Assembly (NCBI GenBank): GCA_036006425.1
Contig: DASYPQ010000009.1
Coordinates: 62,001-126,000 of the forward strand
Length of the DNA stretch: 64,000 nucleotides
Source of the DNA: DASYPQ01 sp036006425
GTDB taxonomy: Bacteria; Planctomycetota; UBA1135; GCA-002686595
Direction: 5' to 3'
Below, one piece after another: positions 8,538 through 17,601 of this stretch; within the stretch, counting starts at the first letter, position 1; each line of letters begins with the position of its first letter. Made by a program: the position numbers and the translations under genes. A model generated the notes under the pieces. That model saw nothing but the letters and a program-made list of their open reading frames with translations. It was not told the DNA's origin and searched no databases.

Positions 8538-9443
8538 ATGCGCATCGCGGCGGGATGGGCCGTGGCGGCGTTGTGCGCGTTCACGGCGTGCGGTCGTATC
8601 GAGCAGAGCGCACCTCCGGAAGTCCGGGCCGCGAGCGCCTCGCGCATCGTCCCCGGCAACACCGCGGCCGCCGAGTTCCTCGCCGTGCTCCTCGGTGAGG
8701 CGGGCGCCGGGCGGATCGCAGCCTTGCCCGAGCAGGTCGACGGCTACTCGAGTTTCGACTTCCACCCCGCGCCGTGGTCGACGCCCCCACGGTTTTCCCG
8801 CTACGCCGCCGAGACGCTGATCGCGCTCCATCCCGACCTCGTGCTGACGCACGAGTGGCAGGCCGCGGAGACGACGGAGCTCCTGCGCGCGCAGGGCGTG
8901 CCGATCGTCGTCCTCCGGTCGGCGAGGAGCATCGACGACGTGCGCGAGACGCTGGCGATGCTCGGAAGGACGCTCGGCTCGGAAGCGCGCGCCGCGGACG
9001 CGATCGCCGACCTCGACCGGCGCATGACGAAGCTGCGCGAGGGAGCGGAGCCGCGGAAGGGGCTGCGTGCGCTCGAGTACTCGAACAACGGCACGGGCGG
9101 CTGGACCGCGGGTTCGGATACGACCGCCGACGCTCTGATCCGTCTCGCGGGAATGCGCAACGCCGCCGCGGAGGCCGGGATCGTCGGCCACGTCGTGCTC
9201 GACTTCGAACGACTGATCACGATCGACCCCGAGGTCATCGTCGTCGGAGCGCCGGCCCGCGACGAGGTCGGGAGCCCGACGAAGGGCGTGCTCGAGACGA
9301 CCTCCGCGCTCGCGGATCTTTCCGCGGTGAAGAACCGGCGCATCGCGGTGCTGCCCGCGGCGCTTCTCTCGTCCGATTCGCCCTGCCTCGTCGATGCCGC
9401 GGAACGTCTCGCGAAGGAAGTCGACGCGCTACTGGGCCATTGA
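8538..9443 (+). CDS. BtuF-like ABC substrate-binding lipoprotein
   Basis: 301 residues. N-terminal lipoprotein signal with lipobox FTAC (Cys18), so membrane-anchored. The body is a helical-backbone metal-receptor fold: RIVPGNTAAAEFLAVL near the start, then AAETLIALHPDLVLTHEWQ and a second lobe with LEYSNNGTGGWTAGSDTTADALI. Such proteins bind cobalamin, haem or ferric siderophores and deliver them to a BtuCD/FecCD importer; no permease or ATPase is adjacent. Start ATG 8538 lies 2 nt after the radical SAM stop. Its 3' end overlaps the convergent RND gene by 15 nt. Ligand unknown; cobalamin is attractive because B12-dependent mutase genes lie in the same window. Confidence 0.8.
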   Translation: MRIAAGWAVAALCAFTACGRIEQSAPPEVRAASASRIVPGNTAAAEFLAVLLGEAGAGRIAALPEQVDGYSSFDFHPAPWSTPPRFSRYAAETLIALHPDLVLTHEWQAAETTELLRAQGVPIVVLRSARSIDDVRETLAMLGRTLGSEARAADAIADLDRRMTKLREGAEPRKGLRALEYSNNGTGGWTAGSDTTADALIRLAGMRNAAAEAGIVGHVVLDFERLITIDPEVIVVGAPARDEVGSPTKGVLETTSALADLSAVKNRRIAVLPAALLSSDSPCLVDAAERLAKEVDALLGH

Positions 9444-12400
9444 GCGGACCGGGACCGGCGCGCGCTCGGCGATGTGCGGCGTCGCTCCGTGGCGCGTGAA
9501 TCGCCGCTTCATCCGGTCGAGCAGCACGTAGAAGACCGGCGTCACGTACAGCGTCACGAGCTGCGAGAAGAGCAGTCCGCCGACGACCGCGAGGCCGAGG
9601 GGGCGCCGCGATTCCGCGCCGGCTCCGAAGCCGAGCGCGATCGGCAGAGTCCCCATCAGCGCCGCCATCGTCGTCATCATGATCGGGCGGAAGCGGACGA
9701 CGCAGGCACGGTGGATCGCCTCCTCCGCCGAGAGACGCTCGTCGCGTTCCACCTCGATGGCGAAGTCGACCATCATGATGCCGTTCTTCTTCACGAGTCC
9801 GATCAGGAGGATCAGGCCGACGAACGCGTACAGGCTGAGCTCGACGTGGAAGAGCGCGAGCGTCGCCAAGGCGCCGAATCCCGCGAAGGGGAGCGCGGAG
9901 AGGATCGTCAGCGGGTGGACGAAGCTCTCGTAGAGGATCCCGAGCACCATGTACATCACGAACATCGCGACGACGAGCAGGAGTCCGAGGCCCTGCAACG
10001 ACGACTGGAACGCCTGCGCGGTGCCCTGGAAGCTCGTCGTGATCTGCGGCGGAAGCATCGTGCGCGCGAGCCGGTCGACCCCGTCGACCGCCTGACCGAG
10101 CGCGGTTCCGGGCTGGAGATTGAAGGAGACCGTCACGGCGGGGAGCTGCCCCGCGTGGTTCACGGTGAGCGGCCCGACGTCCTGCGTGATCGCGGCGACG
10201 GCTGTCAACGGCACGAGCCGGCCCGACGACGAGCGCACGTACACCAGATCGAGCCAGCTCGCGTCCGTCTGGAACTGCGGCGCGAGCTCGAGGATCACCT
10301 GGTAGGCGTTGTTCGGCGCGTAGATCGTCGAGATCTGCCGGGAGCCGAAGCCGTCGCCGAGCGCGGTCTCGATCTGCTCGGGCGTCACGCCCATCGACGC
10401 GGCCTTCTCGCGATCGATCGCGACCTTGACCTGCGGATTCTTCAGCTGCAGGTCGGTCGTCACGTCCTGGAACCCGGGCAGCTCCGCGATCTTCGCCGCG
10501 AGCGCCGGCGCCGCCTGGTACAGCACGTCCGTGTCCGGCGCCTGGAGCGTGTACTGGTACTGGCTCTTCGTGAGCTGTCCGCCGATGCGGATCGCAGGGG
10601 GATTCTGCTGGTAGACGCGCAGGCCGGGGATCTTCGCGAGCTTCGGGCGCAGCTCCTGGATCACCTCGTCGACCGTGAGCTTGCGTTCGCCCTTGGGCTT
10701 GAGCTTCAGGAAGAAGCTGCCCGTGTTCACGGCCGTCGCCTGCCCGCCGCGCGCGCCGATGCTCGACATGTAGGCTTCGATGTTCGGGTCCGCGGCGACG
10801 ATCTTCGCGGCCGCCTGCTGGTACTCGACCATCGCGGGGAAGGACACGCCCTCGCCGGCCTCCGTCGACGCGCTGATGCGCCCCTGGTCCTCGCTCGCGA
10901 GGAAGCCCTTCGGGATCGCGTCGAACAGCCACGCCGACGCGACGAGGATCGCGGCGGAGAACACCATCGTCAGCGCGCGGTGCCGCAGCACCCACGAGAG
11001 CGAACGGCCGTAGACAGCGAGCGTCCCCTCGAACATGTTCTCCGTGGTCGTGTACAGCCGGCCGTGCCGGACGCTCCTCGGATCGCGGAGGAACTTGCTG
11101 CACATCATCGGCGTCAACGTCAGCGACACGAATCCCGAGATCAGGATCGCCACGGCGATCGTCACCGAGAATTCGTTGAGCAGGCGACCGACGAGTCCGC
11201 CCATGAACAGCACGGGGATGAAGACCGCGACGAGCGACACGGTCATCGAGAGGATCGTGAACCCGATCTCCTTCGAGCCGTCGAGCGCGGCCTGGAGCGG
11301 CGGCTTGCCGAGCTCCATGTGGCGCACGACGTTCTCGAGCATCACGATCGCGTCGTCGACGACGAAGCCCACGCTGAGCGTCAACGCCATCAGCGAGAAG
11401 TTGTCGAGGCTGAACCCGAGCGCGTACATGATCGCGAACGCGCCGACGATCGAGAGCGGCATCGCCAGGCTCGGGATCACCGTCGCGCGCACGTTCCGGA
11501 GGAAGAGGAAGATTACGAGCACGACGAGGACGAGCGTGAGGACCAGCGTGAACTGGACGTCGCCGACCGACGCGCGGATTGACTGAGACCGGTCGTACAG
11601 CGTGTCGATCGAGATCGACGCCGGCATCTCCTTCTGGAATTCGGGCAGGAGCTGCTTGACCGAGTCGACGACCGCGACCGTGTTCGTGCCGGGCTGGCGC
11701 TGGATCGCGAGGATGACGCCGCGTTGGCCGGTGTACCAGGCCGCGGTCTTGTCGTTCTCGACGCTGTCGATCACGTGCGCGACTTCCTCGAGGCGCACCG
11801 GCGCGCCGTTGCGCCACGCGATGATCGCCGGTCGGTACGCGGCGGCGTCGAACAGCTGACCCGCGCTCTCGATCGTCAGCGAGCGCGAGGGGCCTTGCAT
11901 CGCGCCGGTCGGCAGATTGACGTTGATGCTGTCGACGGCGTCGGCGACTTCGTCGATCCCGATCCCGCGCGACGCGAGCGTCCGCGGATCGACCTGGATG
12001 CGAACCGCGTACTTCTGCGCGCCGAACACGCTGACCTGCGCGACGCCGCTGATCATCGAGATGCGCTGGCTCATCATCGTCTCGGCGTACTCGTCGATCG
12101 TGGAGAGCGTCAACGTCGGCGAGGTGACGGCGAGGAAGAGGATCGGCTGGTCGGCCGGATTCACCTTCTGGTACGAAGGCGGCGTCGGCATCTGCGGGGG
12201 GAGAAGCTTCGCCGAGCGCGCGATCGCGGCCTGGACGTCCTGCGCGGCCGCGTCGATGTCGCGGCTCAACGCGAACTGCAGCGTGATCTGCGTCGATCCC
12301 TGCAGGCTCGACGACGTCATCGAATCGATGCCCGCGATCGTCGAGAACTGCTTCTCGAGCGGCGTCGCCACGGAGCTCGCCATCGTCTCGGGGCTCGCGC

Positions 12401-12557
12401 CGGGGAGCGCCGCCGTCACCTGGATCGTCGGGAAGTCGACGTTCGGGAGGTCGCTGACCGGGAGGAGGCGGTACGCCATCGCGCCGAACACGGCGATGCC
12501 GATCACGACCAGCGTGGTCATGACGGGCCGGCGGATGCACAGCTCGGAGACGTTCAT
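9429..12557 (-). CDS. RND multidrug efflux transporter (inner-membrane pump)
   Basis: 1042 residues, normal for AcrB/MdtB-type HAE-1 pumps. Seen: N-terminal MNVSELCIRRPVMTTLVVIG helix, the DLPNVDFPTIQV segment, and the proton-relay Asp pair in TM4 within GFVVDDAIVMLENV. The two large periplasmic porter domains and the duplicated 6+6 TM layout fit. It exports drugs, detergents or other amphiphiles using the proton gradient, as a trimer coupled to a membrane fusion protein and an outer-membrane channel. The ATG overlaps the stop of the upstream fusion-protein gene by 4 nt. No TolC-like channel gene lies nearby, so a shared channel elsewhere is likely. Confidence 0.95.
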   Translation of the reverse strand: MNVSELCIRRPVMTTLVVIGIAVFGAMAYRLLPVSDLPNVDFPTIQVTAALPGASPETMASSVATPLEKQFSTIAGIDSMTSSSLQGSTQITLQFALSRDIDAAAQDVQAAIARSAKLLPPQMPTPPSYQKVNPADQPILFLAVTSPTLTLSTIDEYAETMMSQRISMISGVAQVSVFGAQKYAVRIQVDPRTLASRGIGIDEVADAVDSINVNLPTGAMQGPSRSLTIESAGQLFDAAAYRPAIIAWRNGAPVRLEEVAHVIDSVENDKTAAWYTGQRGVILAIQRQPGTNTVAVVDSVKQLLPEFQKEMPASISIDTLYDRSQSIRASVGDVQFTLVLTLVLVVLVIFLFLRNVRATVIPSLAMPLSIVGAFAIMYALGFSLDNFSLMALTLSVGFVVDDAIVMLENVVRHMELGKPPLQAALDGSKEIGFTILSMTVSLVAVFIPVLFMGGLVGRLLNEFSVTIAVAILISGFVSLTLTPMMCSKFLRDPRSVRHGRLYTTTENMFEGTLAVYGRSLSWVLRHRALTMVFSAAILVASAWLFDAIPKGFLASEDQGRISASTEAGEGVSFPAMVEYQQAAAKIVAADPNIEAYMSSIGARGGQATAVNTGSFFLKLKPKGERKLTVDEVIQELRPKLAKIPGLRVYQQNPPAIRIGGQLTKSQYQYTLQAPDTDVLYQAAPALAAKIAELPGFQDVTTDLQLKNPQVKVAIDREKAASMGVTPEQIETALGDGFGSRQISTIYAPNNAYQVILELAPQFQTDASWLDLVYVRSSSGRLVPLTAVAAITQDVGPLTVNHAGQLPAVTVSFNLQPGTALGQAVDGVDRLARTMLPPQITTSFQGTAQAFQSSLQGLGLLLVVAMFVMYMVLGILYESFVHPLTILSALPFAGFGALATLALFHVELSLYAFVGLILLIGLVKKNGIMMVDFAIEVERDERLSAEEAIHRACVVRFRPIMMTTMAALMGTLPIALGFGAGAESRRPLGLAVVGGLLFSQLVTLYVTPVFYVLLDRMKRRFTRHGATPHIAERAPVPVRSMAQ

Positions 12558-13681
12558 CGCGCAGCGTCCGCGGCCGGCTGGTGCGCGTCGACGCGCGAGC
12601 CCGGCACGAGCCGCAAGTGGCCGTCGGTGACGACGACGTCGCCCGCCGCCAGGCCCTTGGAAAGGATGCTGCCGCCGCTCGTCGCCCGCTTCACGACGAC
12701 GGATCGCATCTCGACCGTATTGTCGGAGCCGACGACGAAGACGAACGAACCCTGCTGGCCGGTCTGCACCGCGTTCGTCGGCACGACGACGACGCTCCGG
12801 TCGATTCCGACGCGGAGCACGACCTGCACGAACTGGCCCGGCCAGAGGCTCCGATCGGCGTTCGGGAACGTCGCGAGGAGCGCGATCGTCCCGCTCGTCG
12901 TCTCGACCCTGTTGTCCATGAACGTCAGCGCGCCCTGCACGCGCGCGTCGGATCCCGGGACTTGCACCTCGACTTCGAGCGCGTGCTCCGCTGAGGCCTT
13001 GCGGATGTCCGGGAGCTGACTCTCGGGCACGGCGAACGACACGCGGATCGGGGAGATCTGCGCGAGAGTCACGAGCTCGGTCTCGTTCGCCTTGACCACG
13101 CTGCCGCGGCGGACGGCGGTCCGGCCGGTCCGTCCGTCGAACGGCGCGCGGATCGTGCAGTACTCGACGTCGAGCCGCGCGTTCTCGACCGTCGCCCGGT
13201 CCTTGGCGACGACCGCGTCCGCGGCGGCGGCGGCGGCCTGCGCCTGCTCGGACGAGCGCTGGGAGACCGCGCTCTTCTCGAGGGCGCCCGCGACCTGCGC
13301 CGCGGCCTGCTTGGCGTCCGCCGCGAGCGCCGTGTCGCGCGCGAGATCCGCCTCCGCCGAATGGAGCGCGGCATCGAACGGGCGCGGATCGAAGAGCACG
13401 AGCGGATCGCCCTTGCGGACGTCCGCGCCCTCCTCGAACGGGAGATCGAGCACGATGCCGGCGATCTGCGGCTTGATCACGACCATCGAGGGGGACTCGA
13501 GCGTGCCGATCGCGCGGATCTCGATCGGGACGTCGGACGTCCCGGCGGTCGCGACCTTGACGGGCACCGCGGGAGGGCCGGCTGCACCGGCGCCCGCTTT
13601 CGCGTCCTTCGCGCTGCAGCTCGAGGCGATCGTCGCGACGAGGAGGAACCCGGCTCGCAGGACGTGTCGTCGTTCGGTCAT
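12554..13681 (-). CDS. RND efflux membrane fusion protein (HlyD/AcrA family)
   Basis: 375 residues from ATG 13681. Signal segment MTERRHVLRAGFLLVATIASSCS with a likely lipobox (IASSC, Cys22). Then VPVKVATAGTSDVPIEI, the split biotinyl-lipoyl motif (IKPQIAGIVLDLPFEEGADVRKGDPL, as separate strands), an Ala-rich alpha hairpin (about 115-170), and TIRAPFDGRTG followed by a beta barrel. It bridges the RND pump to the outer-membrane channel. The start overlaps the tetR stop by 4 nt and the end overlaps the pump start by 4 nt, so the three genes form one tightly coupled operon. Confidence 0.93.
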   Translation of the reverse strand: MTERRHVLRAGFLLVATIASSCSAKDAKAGAGAAGPPAVPVKVATAGTSDVPIEIRAIGTLESPSMVVIKPQIAGIVLDLPFEEGADVRKGDPLVLFDPRPFDAALHSAEADLARDTALAADAKQAAAQVAGALEKSAVSQRSSEQAQAAAAAADAVVAKDRATVENARLDVEYCTIRAPFDGRTGRTAVRRGSVVKANETELVTLAQISPIRVSFAVPESQLPDIRKASAEHALEVEVQVPGSDARVQGALTFMDNRVETTSGTIALLATFPNADRSLWPGQFVQVVLRVGIDRSVVVVPTNAVQTGQQGSFVFVVGSDNTVEMRSVVVKRATSGGSILSKGLAAGDVVVTDGHLRLVPGSRVDAHQPAADAAR

Positions 13682-14316
13682 GCTCGCTCCTTCCGCTGCT
13701 TCGAATTCCGCCGCGTCCCGTTCGGCTGCTCCGGCGGGAGGATCCCGTGGAACACGATGTCGAGGATGTCCGTCGCCTGCTCGTCGAACGATTTCGTCCG
13801 GCCCGCGAAGTGGTTCGTGAACATCGTTCCGTACACGAGATTGCTGATGACGTCCGTGATCCGATCGATCGGCATGCGGCGGACGCGCTTCTCGTCCATC
13901 AACCGCGCGTAGAGCAGGCGCCAGCGTTCCACGTTCACCTCGCGGTGCTGGAAATACGTCGGCTTCTTGCGGTCGCGGAACTCCGCGCGCTCGAGGATCA
14001 CGAGCTCCGCGAGCTGCGGCTCCGCGTCGAAGAACGCGAGGTACGCGCGCACCGCGCGCGCGAGCCGATCGAGGGGATCGTCGACGCCCTCGATCGCCGC
14101 GTCGACGCACTCCTTGAGGCGCCGCATGCCGTCGTCGACCGTCGCGAGGAAGAGATCCTGCTTCGTCGGGAAGCGGCGGTAGACGCTGCCCTTGCCGATC
14201 GCGAGGACGTCGGCGACGTCCTGCAGATCGGTGTTGCGGTAGCCCTCGCGCGCGAAGATCTCGGCGGCGGCGGCGAGGATCCGCGGGCGCTGGGCATCGG
14301 CGGCGACGGGATTCAT
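13678..14316 (-). CDS. TetR-family repressor of the RND operon
   Basis: 212 residues. N-terminal helix-turn-helix: AAAEIFAREGYRNTDLQDVA and IGKGSVYRRFPTKQDLF at about residues 14-57, the classical TetR DNA-binding layout. The all-helical C-terminal half would hold the ligand pocket and dimer interface. ATG 14316 is chosen because the HTH begins just after it and a perfect 20-bp palindrome sits 14 nt upstream. First gene of the operon tetR-MFP-RND, so probably an autorepressor relieved by a pump substrate. Confidence 0.92.
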   Translation of the reverse strand: MNPVAADAQRPRILAAAAEIFAREGYRNTDLQDVADVLAIGKGSVYRRFPTKQDLFLATVDDGMRRLKECVDAAIEGVDDPLDRLARAVRAYLAFFDAEPQLAELVILERAEFRDRKKPTYFQHREVNVERWRLLYARLMDEKRVRRMPIDRITDVISNLVYGTMFTNHFAGRTKSFDEQATDILDIVFHGILPPEQPNGTRRNSKQRKERA

Positions 14317-14330
14317 GGGGGAGATCGTAG

Positions 14331-14350
14331 CGGACGGACGCGTCCGTCCG
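14331..14350. promoter_or_regulatory. perfect 20-bp palindrome, probable TetR operator
   Basis: Arms CGGACGGACG (14331-14340) and CGTCCGTCCG (14341-14350) are exact reverse complements with no spacer. The site lies 14 nt upstream of the tetR start and 9 nt past the end of the next upstream gene. Size and place fit a TetR dimer-pair operator. There is no T-tract, so a terminator is unlikely. Confidence 0.7.
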
Positions 14351-14359
14351 ATCGGCTTT

Positions 14360-16285
14360 TCAGAGCCCGAACTGGCGATGGATCCAGCGCGGGCGGCTGA
14401 ATTCCCAGGTTCGCTCGGCCATCGCCGCCACGAAGACCGGGTAGGCGGCCTCGATCGCGCTCCGCGTCTCCTCGTCGATCCCGACCGCCGCCGCGTACCG
14501 CTCCAGAGGCTCGCGCTCGTAGGCGAGCATGGCGCTGCGTTCACGCACGACGCGCCACGCTTCGCGGATCGGCACGCCGGTCGCCTGCCGGCGCTCGTGG
14601 ACGACGAGGTTCAGGAGATCCTGGTACGGGAGGAACTCGTCCTCGGACGTGCTCCAGTCGAGGTAGCCCGCGACCGCGCCGTCCTCGCCGATCTGGACGT
14701 GCTTGTCGCGCAGGTCGGAGTGGTACAGCACGCGCGGGATCGCGCGTCCGACGAGTCGCGCGCGCGTCGTCTCGCACAGGCGCTCGAGCGCCGCGACGGT
14801 CGACGGCACGTTCGCCTTCGCGGCCGCGAGCGCGAACTTCGGAGCGACGAGCGCGTCGAAGTCGCTCTCCGTGAAGACCGCGGTGGGCCGCACGACGAGC
14901 CTCGAGAAGTGGGCGGACACCTCGGCGAACATCCGTGTCACCCGGCTGCGATCCCCGGAGTGCTGCGGTGCCGTCCATCCCGGCAGGCGGCGCTCGCACG
15001 AGAGCAGCACGCCGTCCGCGCGCCCGTGGAAGAGCGGCTCGGGAGTCGGCAGCCACGGGAAGCGCGCGCGGACGCTCGCGAGCGTCTCGTTGCGGCGCGG
15101 GGCGCGCTCGATGTTGCGCGGCGAGAGCGGCACGTGGAGCGTCCAGCGTCCGGCGGGCGCCTCCGCGCCGTCGCGCGCACGCGTGTGCACGACGACGTAC
15201 TGGCCCCGCGTCGCCACGATGTGCTCGACCTCGGGCGATGGCTCGCCGACGCGCTCCGCGATCTCCGCCAGGATCCGGTCGATGCGCAACGGACCCGGCG
15301 CGGCCTCCTCGCGCCGCGCGACGAGCAGGAACGAGGGCGCGAGCACGGGGAAGAGTCCGGCGTTCACCGCGGCGAGCTTCAGGCGGTTCCGGCGCTCCTT
15401 CGGCCCGATCGTCAGCGCGGGGCGCCGTGCCTCGAGGGCGACGACGTGCGTGAAGTCCGTCGCGTGCGGATAGAGCGCGAACGCGCGCGCGCGCGCGAAC
15501 CCGGGCGCGGCGAGCGCCCGCCGGAAACCGCCGAGCGTGCGCTCGCCTTCCCGCGGCAGCGCGGCGTCGAGCGCGTACCGCAGCGGTCCAGGGACGTAGT
15601 GGATGCTGCGCCGCCCCGTCGAGCGCTTGTAGCCGAGGCGGTTGTTGCCGACCAGGACGATCTCTCCGCGCGCGACCCGGCGACACTCCGCGAGATCGTG
15701 CCCGAACTCGGGCGTCGCGCCGGGGAAACCGCGCTCGACGACGACGAGGTCGAACCTCTTCTCGCCGAAGGGGAGCAGGCGCGTCGCGCCGGCGACGATC
15801 GCGCGCACGTCGAGCGGTCCGTGGAACGCATTGCGCCACTGGCCGAAGCGCGCGCGCTCGGGCGAGACGTCGATCGCCGTGACCCGGAATCCGGTCCGTG
15901 CGAGCGTCGGCACCGTCCCCGAGAGCGCGTTCCCGAGGAAGAGCGCGTCGCCGCCGGCGCTCGCGAGGACGGTGAACCACGCGCCGCGCGCTTCGCCGAG
16001 GAGCTGCATGAAGCGGTCGGCCGCGACCGTCTCGAGCGTCGGAAGAAGCGCTTCGAGGGACTCGCGGAACGGAAGTGCCGCGTCCTGCGCCCGGAAAGCG
16101 GCCTCGAAATCCTCGCGGCGCAGCGGCGACGGCGCGCTCGGCAGCTCGACGCGGAGTCGGAGATCGAAAACGTCGTGCGCGCGGGGGAAGCCTCCGCCGT
16201 GACCGGAGCACCAGAGACGCGCGGGATCGGCGTCGTCGAGCGCGCCGCCGCAGACGGGACAGCGCAACGTGACCGAGGAGTGCAT
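14360..16285 (-). CDS. zinc-ribbon / methyltransferase / APH-like kinase fusion
   Basis: 641 residues in three parts. (1) N-terminal ribbon, C9-P-V-C12 and C26-x2-H29, resembling the RlmA/Trm112 type. (2) A class I SAM-dependent methyltransferase (about 95-260): LFLGNALSGTVPTLARTGF then VTAIDVSPERA (motifs I/II). (3) An aminoglycoside-phosphotransferase/choline-kinase-like domain (about 330-620): HSDLRDKH at 522-529 replaces the usual HxDxxxxN, so the Mg-binding Asn is His529; LDWS (Asp543) matches the DFG-like Asp. ATG 16285 overlaps the stop of the upstream membrane gene by 1 nt (TGATG). Substrates unknown. I would not call it antibiotic resistance. Confidence 0.72.
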   Translation of the reverse strand: MHSSVTLRCPVCGGALDDADPARLWCSGHGGGFPRAHDVFDLRLRVELPSAPSPLRREDFEAAFRAQDAALPFRESLEALLPTLETVAADRFMQLLGEARGAWFTVLASAGGDALFLGNALSGTVPTLARTGFRVTAIDVSPERARFGQWRNAFHGPLDVRAIVAGATRLLPFGEKRFDLVVVERGFPGATPEFGHDLAECRRVARGEIVLVGNNRLGYKRSTGRRSIHYVPGPLRYALDAALPREGERTLGGFRRALAAPGFARARAFALYPHATDFTHVVALEARRPALTIGPKERRNRLKLAAVNAGLFPVLAPSFLLVARREEAAPGPLRIDRILAEIAERVGEPSPEVEHIVATRGQYVVVHTRARDGAEAPAGRWTLHVPLSPRNIERAPRRNETLASVRARFPWLPTPEPLFHGRADGVLLSCERRLPGWTAPQHSGDRSRVTRMFAEVSAHFSRLVVRPTAVFTESDFDALVAPKFALAAAKANVPSTVAALERLCETTRARLVGRAIPRVLYHSDLRDKHVQIGEDGAVAGYLDWSTSEDEFLPYQDLLNLVVHERRQATGVPIREAWRVVRERSAMLAYEREPLERYAAAVGIDEETRSAIEAAYPVFVAAMAERTWEFSRPRWIHRQFGL

Positions 16286-17457
16286 CAGCCCGCGGCCCGC
16301 GGCTCGGGGCGGGCAGGAGCGGAGGCGGCGAACGGCGACTCGTCCGGCGCGAGCAGCAATCCGAGGCCGACGGCGACGAGCGGAGCGAGGGGCAGCAGCG
16401 CATCCACCGCGCCGGTGAGCGATGCGAACTCGTCGCGCGTCGCGAACAGGACGATGCAGAGGACGGCGATGTCGCGGGCGATCCCCGCCTGGGGCCGGGA
16501 GGGATCGATCGCGCGCGGCGGCGCGGGAACCGCGTCGGCAGACTGCGATCGGGCGAGCGCGAGGCGTCGACGGGTCGAGAGCGCGAGCGCGACGACGAAG
16601 AGCGTCGCGACGCCCATCGGCGCGAGGACGAATCGGGCGGACGGCGAACCGGGCAAGGCGTAGCCGACGGCCGCGCAGGCGACGAGGACGATCATCGCAG
16701 CGAACGTCAAGCCCGGACGCGCGGGCGCCGGCGTGTGCACGCGGAGCGCGAAGAGCCCGGCCGCTCCGATCAACGTCGGGCGCGGACCGAGCAGAGCCAG
16801 GCCCCCGAACGCGACGACCGCGATCGCGACCGCGCGTCGATCGCCGCGGCGGAGCCAAGGGACGGCGAGCGACGCGCCGCCGCCGAGCAGGAGAGCGAGT
16901 GCAATCGGCTCCGTACGGTCGGTCGCGATCGCGGCAGCGAGGGCGGCAGCGAGCGCGAGGACGCAGAGCGCGCGCGCGACCGGAGCCCGCCGCGCGGCCG
17001 CGAGGCCGAAAGCGGCGAGAGCGAGGAGCGAGAGCGCATTCGCGGCGGACACCGTGGCACCCTGATCGAAGTCGGCGTGCCGCAGGGCGACGGAACCGAA
17101 GACGCAAGCCGCCGAGATGAAGAGAAGGACGCGCGCGAGCGTGCTCGGCCGATCCGAGAGGGGCTCGTGCCTCGGGACCATCGCGCCGGGCAGCGTGATC
17201 CACCGCGTGAGCGCGAGGAGGAGCCACGGCGCGAGGAAGAGCGCTGTCGTCGGGTTCACGTCGACGCGCAGGAGCAGCTCCTGCTCGAAGAGAAGAGCGA
17301 CGGAGCCGAGCAGGTGGCTGGCGGCCCAGGTCGCCGGGAGATCGCGCGGGCCGTGGCGGCCTGGGAGACCGGGCGGGAGGAACGAAAGGAGGACGCGGCC
17401 GGCGAATGCGCGCTCGGCCAGCACCGCGAGAGCACCGAGGGCTTCCGAGGGAATCAT
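16285..17457 (-). CDS. polytopic membrane protein, unknown
   Basis: 390 residues, Ala/Leu-rich, with roughly ten hydrophobic segments from residue 5 to the C-terminus and short Arg-rich loops. No family recognised; it lacks transporter or glycosyltransferase signatures I can name. ATG 17457 (MIPSEALGAL) is preferred to an upstream TTG at 17505, which would add an Arg/His-rich non-hydrophobic extension. It is translationally coupled (1-nt overlap) to the methyltransferase-kinase fusion downstream, so the two may act on the same membrane-linked or lipid substrate; that is inference. Confidence 0.65.
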   Translation of the reverse strand: MIPSEALGALAVLAERAFAGRVLLSFLPPGLPGRHGPRDLPATWAASHLLGSVALLFEQELLLRVDVNPTTALFLAPWLLLALTRWITLPGAMVPRHEPLSDRPSTLARVLLFISAACVFGSVALRHADFDQGATVSAANALSLLALAAFGLAAARRAPVARALCVLALAAALAAAIATDRTEPIALALLLGGGASLAVPWLRRGDRRAVAIAVVAFGGLALLGPRPTLIGAAGLFALRVHTPAPARPGLTFAAMIVLVACAAVGYALPGSPSARFVLAPMGVATLFVVALALSTRRRLALARSQSADAVPAPPRAIDPSRPQAGIARDIAVLCIVLFATRDEFASLTGAVDALLPLAPLVAVGLGLLLAPDESPFAASAPARPEPRAAG

Positions 17458-17528
17458 CGCGAGTGGGACGCGACCATCCTCGTGCGCGGCGCGGTGGAAG
17501 CGCAAGGGCGGCCTCGAAGGCAGCCCGG

Positions 17529-17568
17529 AAAAGGGGAAGAGCCGGCGTCGCGGGGACGCCAGCTCTTC
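17529..17568 (-). terminator. rho-independent terminator of the small secreted-protein gene
   Basis: Arms 17536-17549 and 17555-17568 pair over 14 positions with one mismatch; the loop is GCGGG. On the minus strand the stem is followed by CCCC and then TTTT (17532-17529). It lies about 35 nt past the stop of the gene at 17602-18177. Confidence 0.6.
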
Positions 17569-17601
17569 ACACCTTCCGTCTCTCTAGGAGAACGCCGACT
17601 C

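Noticed and set aside
14360..16285. APH-like domain as aminoglycoside resistance
   Set aside because: The catalytic Asn is replaced by His and the domain is fused to a methyltransferase and zinc ribbon; resistance cannot be inferred.
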